Below are positions 44,629-53,455 of a DNA stretch of 64,000 bases, in pieces. This DNA is from Candidatus Dependentiae bacterium (GTDB lineage: Bacteria > Babelota > Babeliae > Babelales > UBA12411): contig DOJW01000001.1 in the NCBI GenBank assembly GCA_003511165.1, forward strand, positions 62,001-126,000, in the 5' to 3' direction. Position 1 is the stretch's first letter. Each line of letters begins with the position of its first letter. A model generated the notes under the pieces. The model did not search any database. It was given only the letters and a program-made list of their open reading frames with translations, and was not told the origin of the DNA. The position numbers were made by a program, and so were the translations under genes.

Positions 44629-45556
44629 GATTTTAGTAACCGGTGGGGCTGGGTTTTTGGGTAGCAATTTGGTACGAAGTCTTGTAGAAGATAAAAATAA
44701 TTTTGTTATTGTTTTGGATAATTTGTCATCAGGCCGAATGCAAAACATCGAAGATTTACTAAATTTGCCAAATTTCAAATTTATAAAACACGATATTATT
44801 TTTCCGATTGATTTGGCGGTGGAGCAGATTTATAACTTAGCTTGTCCTGCTTCCCCTCCTAGGTATCAAGCCGATCCTATTCAAACAACTAAAACAAGTA
44901 TTTTAGGTGCAATAAATATGTTGGACCTCGCTAATAAAAATAATGCAAAAATTTTACAAACATCGACAAGCGAAATTTATGGGGATCCGCTTGTTCATCC
45001 TCAAGTTGAAAGCTATAGAGGTAATGTTAATTCAATTGGAATTCGCGCTTGCTACGATGAAGGCAAGCGTTGTGCAGAGTCATTATTTTTTGATTATAAC
45101 CGTACTTATGGTGTAGATATAAAAGTTGTACGTATTTTTAATACTTATGGACCGGCCATGGACCCTCAAGATGGACGGGTTGTAAGTAACTTTATAATGA
45201 ATGCTCTGCAAAATAAACCTCTTGAAGTTTATGGTGAAGGATCTCAAACCCGTTCATTTTGTTATGTGGATGATATGATTGATGGTTTGATAGCAATGAT
45301 GAATACACAAAAAAATTTTTATGGTCCTGTTAATCTTGGAAATCCGGATGAATTTACAGTTTTGCAAGCTGCAGAATTGATTATAAAATTGACTCAAAGT
45401 AGATCGAAAATTATTTTTAAAGAATTGCCGCAGGATGATCCTCTAAAGCGAAATCCTGACATATCATTAGCAAAAGGAAAATTAAGTTGGGAACCCCAAA
45501 TTAATTTTGAAGAAGGTTTGAAAAAAACAATTTTATATTTTAAAAAATTGATTTAG
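44618..45556 (+). CDS. UDP-glucuronate decarboxylase (UDP-xylose synthase)-like
   Basis: 312 residues, extended SDR. RILVTGGAGFLGSNLV at the N-terminus, NLACPASPPRYQ, TSTSEIYGDPLVHPQ, GNVNSIGIRACYDEGKR (Tyr/Lys catalytic pair) and RIFNTYGPAMDP. The ACPASPP and NxxGxRACYDEGKR blocks are diagnostic of UXS. It would make UDP-xylose from UDP-glucuronate. No UDP-glucose dehydrogenase is in the window, so the substrate must come from elsewhere in the genome. Confidence 0.9.
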   Translation: MENRILVTGGAGFLGSNLVRSLVEDKNNFVIVLDNLSSGRMQNIEDLLNLPNFKFIKHDIIFPIDLAVEQIYNLACPASPPRYQADPIQTTKTSILGAINMLDLANKNNAKILQTSTSEIYGDPLVHPQVESYRGNVNSIGIRACYDEGKRCAESLFFDYNRTYGVDIKVVRIFNTYGPAMDPQDGRVVSNFIMNALQNKPLEVYGEGSQTRSFCYVDDMIDGLIAMMNTQKNFYGPVNLGNPDEFTVLQAAELIIKLTQSRSKIIFKELPQDDPLKRNPDISLAKGKLSWEPQINFEEGLKKTILYFKKLI

Positions 45557-45592
45557 AATTACTTAAATTTTAAAAAATTAAGGGAGTAGATG

Positions 45593-47314
45593 ATGTTTTG
45601 GGATAAATTTTTTGAGTACAAACATTCAAAGTTAGTTTTGAGTGTTTTATTATTTATATTAGGATTTTGTATTTTGGGATTACCTTATTATAAGTATTAT
45701 TCATCAGGTTTTGATTTTGATTCTGCTACGGCTATCTCTCATGGAATGGTTTCGAATATAAGAGATTTTTTACGGCCTTGGCAGCTTAATGATTGGATGA
45801 TAGTAAATGGAGATAGTTATGCAGAAGCTTTTAAGATTCCCGAATGGGGATATGCATCGTATTATCGTCCGATATTATTTAATCTTTTTGGACTAGAATA
45901 TTTGTCATTTGGATTGAATACCTTTTTATATTATCTTTTTAATGTATTTTTGCATTCAGTAAACTCAATTTTATTATTAAATATTTTAAATTGGTTTTTT
46001 CCTCTTTCAGTAGCTTTTTTAGGAGCTTTGTTTTTTTTATTAAATGGCTGCATATTTAACGTTTTAATCTTTTTGTACGCGGCTGATTTTTTTAATTTAT
46101 TGTGTTTTTTGTGTATTCTTATTTTTTTGAAAAAATATTTATATTCTAATTCATATAAGTTTTATTTATTATCATCCTTCTTTTTTTTCCTTGCACAGTT
46201 TTCTAGAGATGTTCTTATTTTTTTACCCTTTATATTGTTTGTGGGCGTTTATTTATTTTATTTAAAAGAGTTAAAATTTAGTTTCGATTTATTTTGGATA
46301 ACGATAAAAAAAACATACTTATATTTTTTAATAAGTTTTATCTATTTGATAATTCTTTTTTATAGAATGTTTTTATTTTGGGGAGATTATAAATGTTTAA
46401 CAGGTATTGCGCTTTTACATTGGACTTTAAATGATATAGGTTGGTCTTTCGCATATTGTTTAAAAGATCTTATGGGAACTTGGTTCTTAGAGTTTTTAAA
46501 TGGTAAAATTATTTTGATTATTGAGTTAATTCTCTTCTTTTTCATTTTTTATCGTTCAGGTAAATTTCGTATTTTAGAGAAGTCTTATTTATTATTTCTT
46601 ATTGGTTCTATAGCGATTTTGTCTTGGCCAATATATGTGGCTGGATATAGTGTTCGCTATATATATCCGATTGCGCCCATTTTTATTTTTGTAATTCTAT
46701 TTTTAGTTTTTAGAAAAGGATCTTTGGTAAATAAAAAATTATTTTGTTTTTTTGTAATATTTTTAATTTTAATCGGTGCGGGCATCAAGCGTAGTAGTGA
46801 TAGTGTACGTTTTTTAAATTTGCGTTTTTTTTATATTGAAAATGATCGTCTTATTAAAGATTTTGCAAAAGAGAATAAGTTGAATTCAAAATCTAAAAAT
46901 AAATTTGTATTCCTTGCTTGTCCAGGTAAAATAAACGCGCTTTTAAAAAATTTAAGATTAATATCAGGTAGTGATAAAATTCAAGTTTATGAGATTGGAA
47001 GAGTTTGGATTGATGGTTTATTGAAAAATTTAGAAGGTCCTATTGTTATTAAAAAAATAAAAAATGGATTTCAATTTGTTTCGTTAGATGAGAATATTTA
47101 TTTTTATATGGATGAGCGATATTTTAAGTTTATGACAAAATATGAAAATAATGTAGGCAAATTTTATGTTAATGAGCTTTATAAAGAGCATCCAAAAGTA
47201 AAAAATTTAACTTTTATTTTTAATAAGGAATGGTTAAAACAAAATTCAGATTTACAATTTTTTATTTGGGATTTTAAAAATGAGCAATTTGTAAAATATT
47301 CTGTTAAAAATTAA
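45593..47314 (+). CDS. Large GT-C-like membrane protein, family 2 copy a
   Basis: 573 residues, 10-12 membrane helices. The YYRPILFNLFGLEYLSFGLNTFLYYLFNVFLHSVN block is the pattern of PMT_2/TMTC-type membrane mannosyltransferases (YRP...NVxxH), and a D-x-D-like GFDFDSATAI loop sits before it. The C-terminal soluble tail (about 420-573) is shared with the gene at 51735 (KIKNGF, FNxxWLKQN, LQFFxWDFKN). Likely a lipid-linked-sugar-dependent transferase; donor and acceptor unknown. ATG 45593 lies 6 bp after AGGGAG; the ATG at 45590 is too close to it. Confidence 0.7.
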   Translation: MFWDKFFEYKHSKLVLSVLLFILGFCILGLPYYKYYSSGFDFDSATAISHGMVSNIRDFLRPWQLNDWMIVNGDSYAEAFKIPEWGYASYYRPILFNLFGLEYLSFGLNTFLYYLFNVFLHSVNSILLLNILNWFFPLSVAFLGALFFLLNGCIFNVLIFLYAADFFNLLCFLCILIFLKKYLYSNSYKFYLLSSFFFFLAQFSRDVLIFLPFILFVGVYLFYLKELKFSFDLFWITIKKTYLYFLISFIYLIILFYRMFLFWGDYKCLTGIALLHWTLNDIGWSFAYCLKDLMGTWFLEFLNGKIILIIELILFFFIFYRSGKFRILEKSYLLFLIGSIAILSWPIYVAGYSVRYIYPIAPIFIFVILFLVFRKGSLVNKKLFCFFVIFLILIGAGIKRSSDSVRFLNLRFFYIENDRLIKDFAKENKLNSKSKNKFVFLACPGKINALLKNLRLISGSDKIQVYEIGRVWIDGLLKNLEGPIVIKKIKNGFQFVSLDENIYFYMDERYFKFMTKYENNVGKFYVNELYKEHPKVKNLTFIFNKEWLKQNSDLQFFIWDFKNEQFVKYSVKN

Positions 47315-47338
47315 ACAGTAAAATAATGGATATAAGTA

Positions 47339-48265
47339 ATGAAGATTTCAGTTGTTATTCCTGTTTATAATGAAGAAGAAAATATTTTCGAACTTTATGA
47401 ACGTTTAAAAAAAGTCTTAATTCAAGATTTTTCGTCTTTTACGCATGAAATTCTTTATGTAGATGATGGGAGTTTTGATAAAACGCTAAATGTTATCAAA
47501 GAACTTCAATTAAAAGATTCGGATATAAAAATATTACAGCTTAGTAGAAATTTCGGACATCATGTTGCAATTTCAGCAGGGTTAGATAATGCAGAAGGTG
47601 ATTTTATTGTGACTATGGATGGGGATTTACAAGACCAGCCTGAAGAGTTAATAAAGCTTTATAATAAACTGCAAGAAGGTTATGACGTAGTTTTTGGGGA
47701 TCGCCAAAATAAAAAGTTTTCTTATTCTAAAATTCTTTTGTCTAAAATTTTTATATCTTTAATTCAATTATTAATAGCTGAAAAAATCGTTATTAATTCA
47801 CATGTTTTTAGAATCATGCGGAAAGATGTTGTTGATAAAGTTAAAGAATGTAGAGAAACAAATAGATATGTTATTGGTTTAATTGGATGGGTTGGATTTA
47901 AACATTCATCTATTTCCGTAGAACATGGTAAACGTTTCAAAGGTGAAACTAAATATAATTTTGGAAAGTTAGTGAAATTAGCATTAGATGCTATTTTTTC
48001 ATTTTCTAATTATCCATTACGGCTAGTTGTTTATTTAGGATTAGGTATTGTTTTTTTAAGTTTTATTTTAATATTTTATGTGTTCTTCAAAAAAATAGTT
48101 TATGGGGTTGCTGCTGTGGGATGGACATCGCTTATTGCATCAATTTTTTTTATTGGTGGAATACAAATTTTTGTTCTTGGTTTAATAGGCGAGTATATAG
48201 GGCGAATTTATATGGAAACAAAAAGGCGACCTTTGTATGTCGTTAAAAATTTTATAAAAAAGTAG
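47339..48265 (+). CDS. Polyprenyl-phosphate glycosyltransferase (GT2, DPM1/GtrB-like)
   Basis: 308 residues. The catalytic GT2 domain has VIPVYNEEENI, the VDDGSFDKT loop, the metal-binding MDGDLQDQPEEL and GDRQNKK; two C-terminal helices (about 230-290) anchor it, with YIGRIYMETKRRPLYVV after them. The arrangement is that of ArnC/GtrB/DPM1 enzymes, which load a sugar on undecaprenyl phosphate. The product is the expected donor for the five GT-C-like proteins in this locus. Confidence 0.9.
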   Translation: MKISVVIPVYNEEENIFELYERLKKVLIQDFSSFTHEILYVDDGSFDKTLNVIKELQLKDSDIKILQLSRNFGHHVAISAGLDNAEGDFIVTMDGDLQDQPEELIKLYNKLQEGYDVVFGDRQNKKFSYSKILLSKIFISLIQLLIAEKIVINSHVFRIMRKDVVDKVKECRETNRYVIGLIGWVGFKHSSISVEHGKRFKGETKYNFGKLVKLALDAIFSFSNYPLRLVVYLGLGIVFLSFILIFYVFFKKIVYGVAAVGWTSLIASIFFIGGIQIFVLGLIGEYIGRIYMETKRRPLYVVKNFIKK

Positions 48266-48281
48266 CGAAGGAGAGTGTCAA

Positions 48282-49310
48282 ATGAAAAAAGTTTTTTTGA
48301 CAGGTGCGGCTGGTTTTATAGGTAGTAATTTTTTAAAATACATGTTTGAAAAATATCCGGATTATCATTTTATAGTTTTAGATTGTTTAACTTATGCTGG
48401 TAATCCAGATAATATTCCTGAATTTATAAAAAATTCATCACGCTTTGAGTTTTGGTATGGTTCCGTAACAAATTCGGACATTGTTAATTCTTTGATGCTT
48501 CGATCAGATTTAGTTGTACATTTCGCTGCTGAAAGCCATGTTGCGCGAAGTATTTTTGATAATAGCAAATTTTTTGAGACAGATGTTATTGGTACGCAAG
48601 TGATGATGAACTGCTTGCTAAAATGTCATAATGTAGAAAGATTTATTCATATATCAACGTCTGAGGTTTATGGTACGGCTCTTAATCGTCCTATGAGCGA
48701 AGAACATTTGTTGAATCCTAAATCTCCTTATGCTGGAGCAAAAGCTGGAGCGGATAGACTGGTTTATAGTTATTGGAGCACGTATGATTTGCCTGTGGTA
48801 ATTGTGCGTCCTTTTAATAATTATGGTCCATGCCAGCATTTAGAAAAAATGATTCCGAGATTTGTTACAAGCGCAATTTGTAAAAAGCCTTTGACAATAC
48901 ATGGGGGTGGTAGTGCTAAAAGGGATTGGATTTTTGTTGAAGATCATTGTGAGGCTTTAGATAAGATATTACATTTAACTGATTTTTCTAGAATAAAAAA
49001 TCAAATAATAAATGTGGGTAGTGGAATAGATACTTCAAATATAGAAATTGCCGAAATGATTTTAAGTAAATTTGGTTTATCTTGTACAAATCTTAAATTT
49101 ATAGGAGATAGACCTGGACAGGTTGATTGTCATATTGCTTCGACGGAAAAGGCATGTAACTTATTAGATTGGAAGGCTAAAACAGATCTAAAACAAGGTT
49201 TGGATAAAACTATTCAATGGTATGTTAATAATGAGAATTGGTGGAAAAAGATTGAATGGATGAAATTAGTTCCAATTTATACAACTCAAAATACTGTAGA
49301 GTGGCATTAG
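48282..49310 (+). CDS. NDP-sugar 4,6-dehydratase (LegB/RmlB-like)
   Basis: 342 residues, extended SDR. N-terminal VFLTGAAGFIGSNFLKYM and DCLTYAGN recall RmlB, but the catalytic strand reads ISTSEVYGTA (Thr-Ser-Glu) where RmlB has Thr-Asp-Glu, and SPYAGAKAGADRLVYSYW...VVIVRPFNNYGPCQHLEKMIPRFVTSA is closer to the LegB/GDP-mannose-dehydratase-like group. It should carry out 4,6-dehydration of a nucleotide sugar (dTDP-Glc, UDP-GlcNAc or GDP-GlcNAc). No RmlA or RmlC is in the window, so dTDP-rhamnose is not supported. Confidence 0.85.
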   Translation: MKKVFLTGAAGFIGSNFLKYMFEKYPDYHFIVLDCLTYAGNPDNIPEFIKNSSRFEFWYGSVTNSDIVNSLMLRSDLVVHFAAESHVARSIFDNSKFFETDVIGTQVMMNCLLKCHNVERFIHISTSEVYGTALNRPMSEEHLLNPKSPYAGAKAGADRLVYSYWSTYDLPVVIVRPFNNYGPCQHLEKMIPRFVTSAICKKPLTIHGGGSAKRDWIFVEDHCEALDKILHLTDFSRIKNQIINVGSGIDTSNIEIAEMILSKFGLSCTNLKFIGDRPGQVDCHIASTEKACNLLDWKAKTDLKQGLDKTIQWYVNNENWWKKIEWMKLVPIYTTQNTVEWH

Positions 49311-49331
49311 TTATTTAGACATGGAAATAGG

Positions 49332-50195
49332 GTGAAAATTTTAGTTTTAGGTTCTTCAGGGATGCTTGGAAGAGTTCTTGTAAAAGAATTTAAATCAAAG
49401 AATTGGATTGTTTGTGGGACGGCAATTGATCAAGCTGATTTTGTTTTTGATATTAGGGATGATTTTAAGCTTAATTGTTTAATTGAATCATTTTATCCAG
49501 ATATCATTGTAAATACTGTTGCTATTATTGATCATGAGGTTTGTGATGCACATCCAGGCCTTGCATATCAAATTAATGCAAGGCCTCTTACCATTTTGAC
49601 TGAAATTTGTAAGAAAAAAAATATATTTTTAGTGCAAATATCAACCGATTATTATTATCATGGGAACAAAAATTTGAAACATAAAGAAGATGCGAGAATT
49701 TGCTTATTGGATGAATATGCAAGAACAAAGTATGCAGCTGAAATATTTACACTCTTATATAATAATTCTTTGGTAGTTAGAACAAATATTGTAGGTTTCA
49801 GAAATGATAAAACACAACCATCTTTTGTCGAGTGGGTAATTGATGCGCTTGTTAATAAAAGAAATATTAATATTTTTGACGATGTTTATGTTTCAAGTAT
49901 AGATGTTAGTTGTTTTGCAAATGTTTTATCGCAGTTATTAGTTAAAAAGCCTGTTGGGATTTTTAATGTGGCAAGTTGTGACGTTTTTACTAAAAAAGAT
50001 TTTGCAATTGGTCTGGCAAAAAAGTTAAATTTTGATTTTTCTAATTTTAATATAGGAAGTGTGAAAAATTTAAGTCATAACGTTAGAGCAGATAGTTTAG
50101 GTTTGGATGTTTCAAAAATTGAAGATCTGTTAAAAATTAGTTTGCCAACTATGGAAGAGGTAATCGATAATATTTTATTGGAGGTTGGGAAGTGA
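49332..50195 (+). CDS. RmlD-like SDR, NDP-4-keto-sugar reductase
   Basis: 287 residues with a GTG start. NAD(P) site VLGSSGMLGRVLV, NTVAIIDHEVCDAHPGLAYQINA, the serine-threonine-aspartate block ISTDYYYHGNKNL and the catalytic LLDEYARTKYAAE (Tyr, Lys). It resembles dTDP-4-dehydrorhamnose reductases. With the dehydratase before it, it may reduce the 4-keto-6-deoxy sugar made there. The end overlaps the next gene as GTGA. Confidence 0.8.
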   Translation: MKILVLGSSGMLGRVLVKEFKSKNWIVCGTAIDQADFVFDIRDDFKLNCLIESFYPDIIVNTVAIIDHEVCDAHPGLAYQINARPLTILTEICKKKNIFLVQISTDYYYHGNKNLKHKEDARICLLDEYARTKYAAEIFTLLYNNSLVVRTNIVGFRNDKTQPSFVEWVIDALVNKRNINIFDDVYVSSIDVSCFANVLSQLLVKKPVGIFNVASCDVFTKKDFAIGLAKKLNFDFSNFNIGSVKNLSHNVRADSLGLDVSKIEDLLKISLPTMEEVIDNILLEVGK

Positions 50196-50923
50196 TTGAA
50201 GGACGAGAGCTATTATTTGAAATAGAGCGCGAACACTGGTGGTTTGAATCGCGTCGTAAAATAGTTTACGATTTGTTTTGGAAAAAATATTTCTCAAAAC
50301 AAACTGAAAAATTAAAAATTTTAAGCATTGGTACGAGTTCTGGTGTTGAACTTGAGTTTTTATCTAAGTTTGGCAATGTTCTGGGTATAGATTTAGACGA
50401 AAAAATGGTTTTAAATGCTCAAAAAAATGGTTTGAATGTACTTAAGCAAGATATTTTAAGTAACAATTTTAAAGATAATTCATTTGATATTGTTTTTGCT
50501 ATGGATGTTTTGGAGCATATTGAGGATCATGAGAAAGCATTCAAAGAAGCTTTTAGAGTTTTACGTAGCGGTGGGTATATGTTTATTACAGTTCCTGCAT
50601 GTAAATTTTTATGGAGCAACCATGATGAACATCAATTTTTTCCCCACAAAAGACGGTATAATAAAAAAGATTTTTTAGTGCTACTTCGAACTCAAAATGT
50701 GGAAATTTTAAAGTGCAGTTTTTTTAATTTTTTTTTATTTCCATTTATAACCTTAGTTCGTTTATTAAATGTTTCTTCTGATTCTCAATTGAAAATTCCA
50801 AATAAATTTGTAAATTCATTTTTTAAAACAATATTTTCTTCAGAACGATATTTTTTGAATAAAATTAATTTTCCAATTGGCGTATCTTTGATTGCAATTT
50901 GTAGGAAGAAATGTGCTGAATAA
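50192..50923 (+). CDS. Class I SAM-dependent methyltransferase (Methyltransf_11-like)
   Basis: 243 residues, GTG start overlapping the previous stop. It begins EREHWWFESRRKIVYDLF, a pattern common in methyltransferases of polysaccharide loci. SAM site ILSIGTSSGVELEFLSKFG (third Gly replaced by Ser), LGIDLDEKMV, FDIVFAMDVLEHIED and LRSGGYMFITVPA, followed by a possible re-entrant hydrophobic segment (FFNFFLFPFITLVRLL). Acceptor not readable. Confidence 0.82.
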   Translation: MIEGRELLFEIEREHWWFESRRKIVYDLFWKKYFSKQTEKLKILSIGTSSGVELEFLSKFGNVLGIDLDEKMVLNAQKNGLNVLKQDILSNNFKDNSFDIVFAMDVLEHIEDHEKAFKEAFRVLRSGGYMFITVPACKFLWSNHDEHQFFPHKRRYNKKDFLVLLRTQNVEILKCSFFNFFLFPFITLVRLLNVSSDSQLKIPNKFVNSFFKTIFSSERYFLNKINFPIGVSLIAICRKKCAE

Positions 50924-51722
50924 GTTAGATAAAATAAACCAAATTGTGGATTTTCAAAAAGCTAGGAAAGAAAACAATTTTATTTGTGATAAAAGTTTGA
51001 ATGTAAAATTTGAGCATGATGAAAAATTTGAGTTTGTAGGTTTAAAAGAAAAATTAAAAAAATTCCCTATATTTTATAGATTTTTGATCATTATTATTAG
51101 CAGTGTTTATGTAACAACAAAATTTCGAGACAAATTAATAAAATATTTCTTAAATAAAAACGGAATTATTTTAAACATTGCTTCTGGAAATTACCAAATA
51201 AATAAAGAAATAATAAATGTGGATTTATTTGCTTATCCGAATGTTGACATTGTTTCGGATGCAACAAATTTATGTTTAAAAAGAGATTCTGTTGATTTGA
51301 TAGTAAATGAATCAAGTTTAGAGCATATCTATAACTATAAAGTTGTAATATCGGAATCTTTTCGAGTATTGAAAAAAGATGGAAATGCTTATTTTACAGT
51401 ACCTTTTATTTATGAATTTCACGCAAGTCCAAATGATTTTCATAGATTTACAAAAGAAGATTTAAGAAAATTATTTGAAGAATTTGGTTTTGCAGTAGAA
51501 GATATTGGGATTTTAGCAGGGCCGGCAAGTAGTTTTTTAGGAATTACAACAAATTTTTTGGCAATTTTGTTAAGTTTTGGATTTGAAAGTCTTTATCAAT
51601 TTTGGATTTTGTTTTTCATGCTTTTACTCTGGCCTATAAAATTCTTAGATTTTTTTCTAAATAAAATTAAATTTTCTTCGAATATAGCAGCAATTTTTTA
51701 TGTGATTGCTAAAAAAGTTTAA
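50913..51722 (+). CDS. Class I SAM-dependent methyltransferase
   Basis: 269 residues from the GTG at 50913 (AGGAAG lies just upstream); a TTG at 50892 would add seven residues. A degenerate SAM site IILNIASGNYQIN near residue 83, NVDLFAYPNVD, DLIVNESSLEHIYN and LKKDGNAYFTVPFIYEFHASPNDFHRFTKEDLR, typical of Methyltransf_11 proteins in sugar loci. A hydrophobic segment lies near the C-terminus (LLSFGFESLYQFWILFFMLLL). Confidence 0.78.
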   Translation: MLNKLDKINQIVDFQKARKENNFICDKSLNVKFEHDEKFEFVGLKEKLKKFPIFYRFLIIIISSVYVTTKFRDKLIKYFLNKNGIILNIASGNYQINKEIINVDLFAYPNVDIVSDATNLCLKRDSVDLIVNESSLEHIYNYKVVISESFRVLKKDGNAYFTVPFIYEFHASPNDFHRFTKEDLRKLFEEFGFAVEDIGILAGPASSFLGITTNFLAILLSFGFESLYQFWILFFMLLLWPIKFLDFFLNKIKFSSNIAAIFYVIAKKV

Positions 51723-51734
51723 AAAGGAGAGAGA

Positions 51735-53441
51735 ATGTTTTTAGATAAGTTTTTTGAAAATAAACATGCGAAATGGATTTTAAGTTTATGTTTATTAATT
51801 GTGGGTATTTTAATTTTAGGATCGAAATATTCTTTAGGAGGTTTAAATCCAGTAGATTATGTAGTTATTAATGATGGAAAGTTGAGCGGTATACGAAGCT
51901 TTTTGGGGTTCTGGAAGTTGGGGCATCGATTTTATCTTCCGGGCGATAGCTATTTTCAATCTTTTGGGAACTTTTCACTGGACTCTTATTCTCCTTACTT
52001 TCGTCCAGTTCTTTATTTGATTATGGGACTTGAGTTTTTTATTTTTAAACTTAACTATTTTTTATATTTTATGGTTAATGTTTTTTTGCATTCGATTAAT
52101 TCGGTATTGTTTTTTGGGATATTAAATTGGTTTTTTCCTGTTTTATTTGCTTTTTTAGGGGCTTTGTTTTTTTTATTTCAAGGTACTTTGCTTGATACAT
52201 TTTTACATGCGTATAATATAAATTATATTTTTACAACAACATGTCTTTTATTAGTCATTATATTTTTAAAAAAGTATTTATATTCTAATCTTTACAGGTT
52301 TTATTTTTTATCGACTCTATTTTTTTTTCTTGGACAATTTACTAGAGATATTTTTGTTGTATTTCCCTTTATATTATTTGGAGGAGTTTATTTATTTTAT
52401 TTAAACAAAATAGAACTTAATTTTCGTCTGTTTTGGATTGCCCTAAAAAAAACATATTTATTTTTTCTAATTAGTTTGAGTTATTTAGGCATTTTATTTT
52501 ATAGAATATCGGCGTTTAAATCTTATGGATTGTCAAATTTTGAAATAAAAATTTTAACTTTAAAATGGAAAGATATAGTTTGGGTTTTTTTAGCGTATTT
52601 TAGGGATGCCTTTGGACTATCTTTTTTACATATCGACAAATATACAAAATTTACGTTGCTGTTTATTTTAATTTTTTTATTTTTTCTTTTTTATTTGTTT
52701 TTCAAAATTAAAAAATTAGAAAAGTTTTATGTTTTATTTTTAAGTTTCTCAGCTTTAGCTTTGGCTTGGCCAATTTTGGTTGTTGGTTATGGGGTATGTT
52801 ATGTTTACACAACAGTACCAATTGTTCTTTTTATTGTTTTATTTTTAATCTATAAAAATAATTTTTTAGGGCGTGGGAAGTTATTTATTTTCGTTTTGCT
52901 TTGCATAACATCATTCGGGGCTTTTTTCAGTGATAAAGTTTGGGATTATAAAGGTTCTTGGATTAAAACTGTTAATATTCTTGATAACTTTGCACAAGAA
53001 AATAATTTAAATTCGAAATCATGTAATAAATTTGTATTTGTTGTTACCCCGAAATATTTGTCTTCATTGTCGTTATTGCAGCATTTGAGACTTATAACAG
53101 GAAGTGATAATATCCAAGTTTATATAATTGGGGCTACATCTTATCCTGATGCATTAGAAAATCTTGAAGAACAAATTATTATAAAAAAAATAAAAAATGG
53201 ATTTCGACTTGTTTCATTAAATAAAGATATATCTTTTAGCGGGGTTAAAGATTTGGTTAATCTTTTAGTCAAAAATGAAAATTGTGTCGGGCAATTTTAT
53301 ATTGAAGAATTGAATGATACTAAAGTAAAAATTTTTAGTTTTGTTTTTAATGAAAAATGGTTGAAGCAAAATCCTGATTTACAGTTTTTTACTTGGGATT
53401 TCAAAAATAATAAGTTTTGTCCGATGTTATTAAATTATTGA
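51735..53441 (+). CDS. Large GT-C-like membrane protein, family 2 copy b
   Basis: 568 residues, paralogue of 45593-47314. Shared blocks include FLDKFFENKHAKWILSL (compare FWDKFFEYKHSKLVLSV), PYFRPVLYLIMGLEFFIFKLNYFLYFMVNVFLHSIN, KKYLYSNLYRFYFLS and the C-terminal EKWLKQNPDLQFFTWDFKNN. 10-12 helices plus a soluble tail of about 150 residues. An AAAGGAGAGAG ribosome site precedes it. Presumed lipid-linked sugar transferase. Confidence 0.7.
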   Translation: MFLDKFFENKHAKWILSLCLLIVGILILGSKYSLGGLNPVDYVVINDGKLSGIRSFLGFWKLGHRFYLPGDSYFQSFGNFSLDSYSPYFRPVLYLIMGLEFFIFKLNYFLYFMVNVFLHSINSVLFFGILNWFFPVLFAFLGALFFLFQGTLLDTFLHAYNINYIFTTTCLLLVIIFLKKYLYSNLYRFYFLSTLFFFLGQFTRDIFVVFPFILFGGVYLFYLNKIELNFRLFWIALKKTYLFFLISLSYLGILFYRISAFKSYGLSNFEIKILTLKWKDIVWVFLAYFRDAFGLSFLHIDKYTKFTLLFILIFLFFLFYLFFKIKKLEKFYVLFLSFSALALAWPILVVGYGVCYVYTTVPIVLFIVLFLIYKNNFLGRGKLFIFVLLCITSFGAFFSDKVWDYKGSWIKTVNILDNFAQENNLNSKSCNKFVFVVTPKYLSSLSLLQHLRLITGSDNIQVYIIGATSYPDALENLEEQIIIKKIKNGFRLVSLNKDISFSGVKDLVNLLVKNENCVGQFYIEELNDTKVKIFSFVFNEKWLKQNPDLQFFTWDFKNNKFCPMLLNY

Positions 53442-53455
53442 GATAGGAATAAGTA

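Noticed and set aside
45590..45592. Earlier ATG for the family-2 GT-C gene
   Set aside because: Only 3 bp from AGGGAG. The next ATG (45593) has the better spacing.
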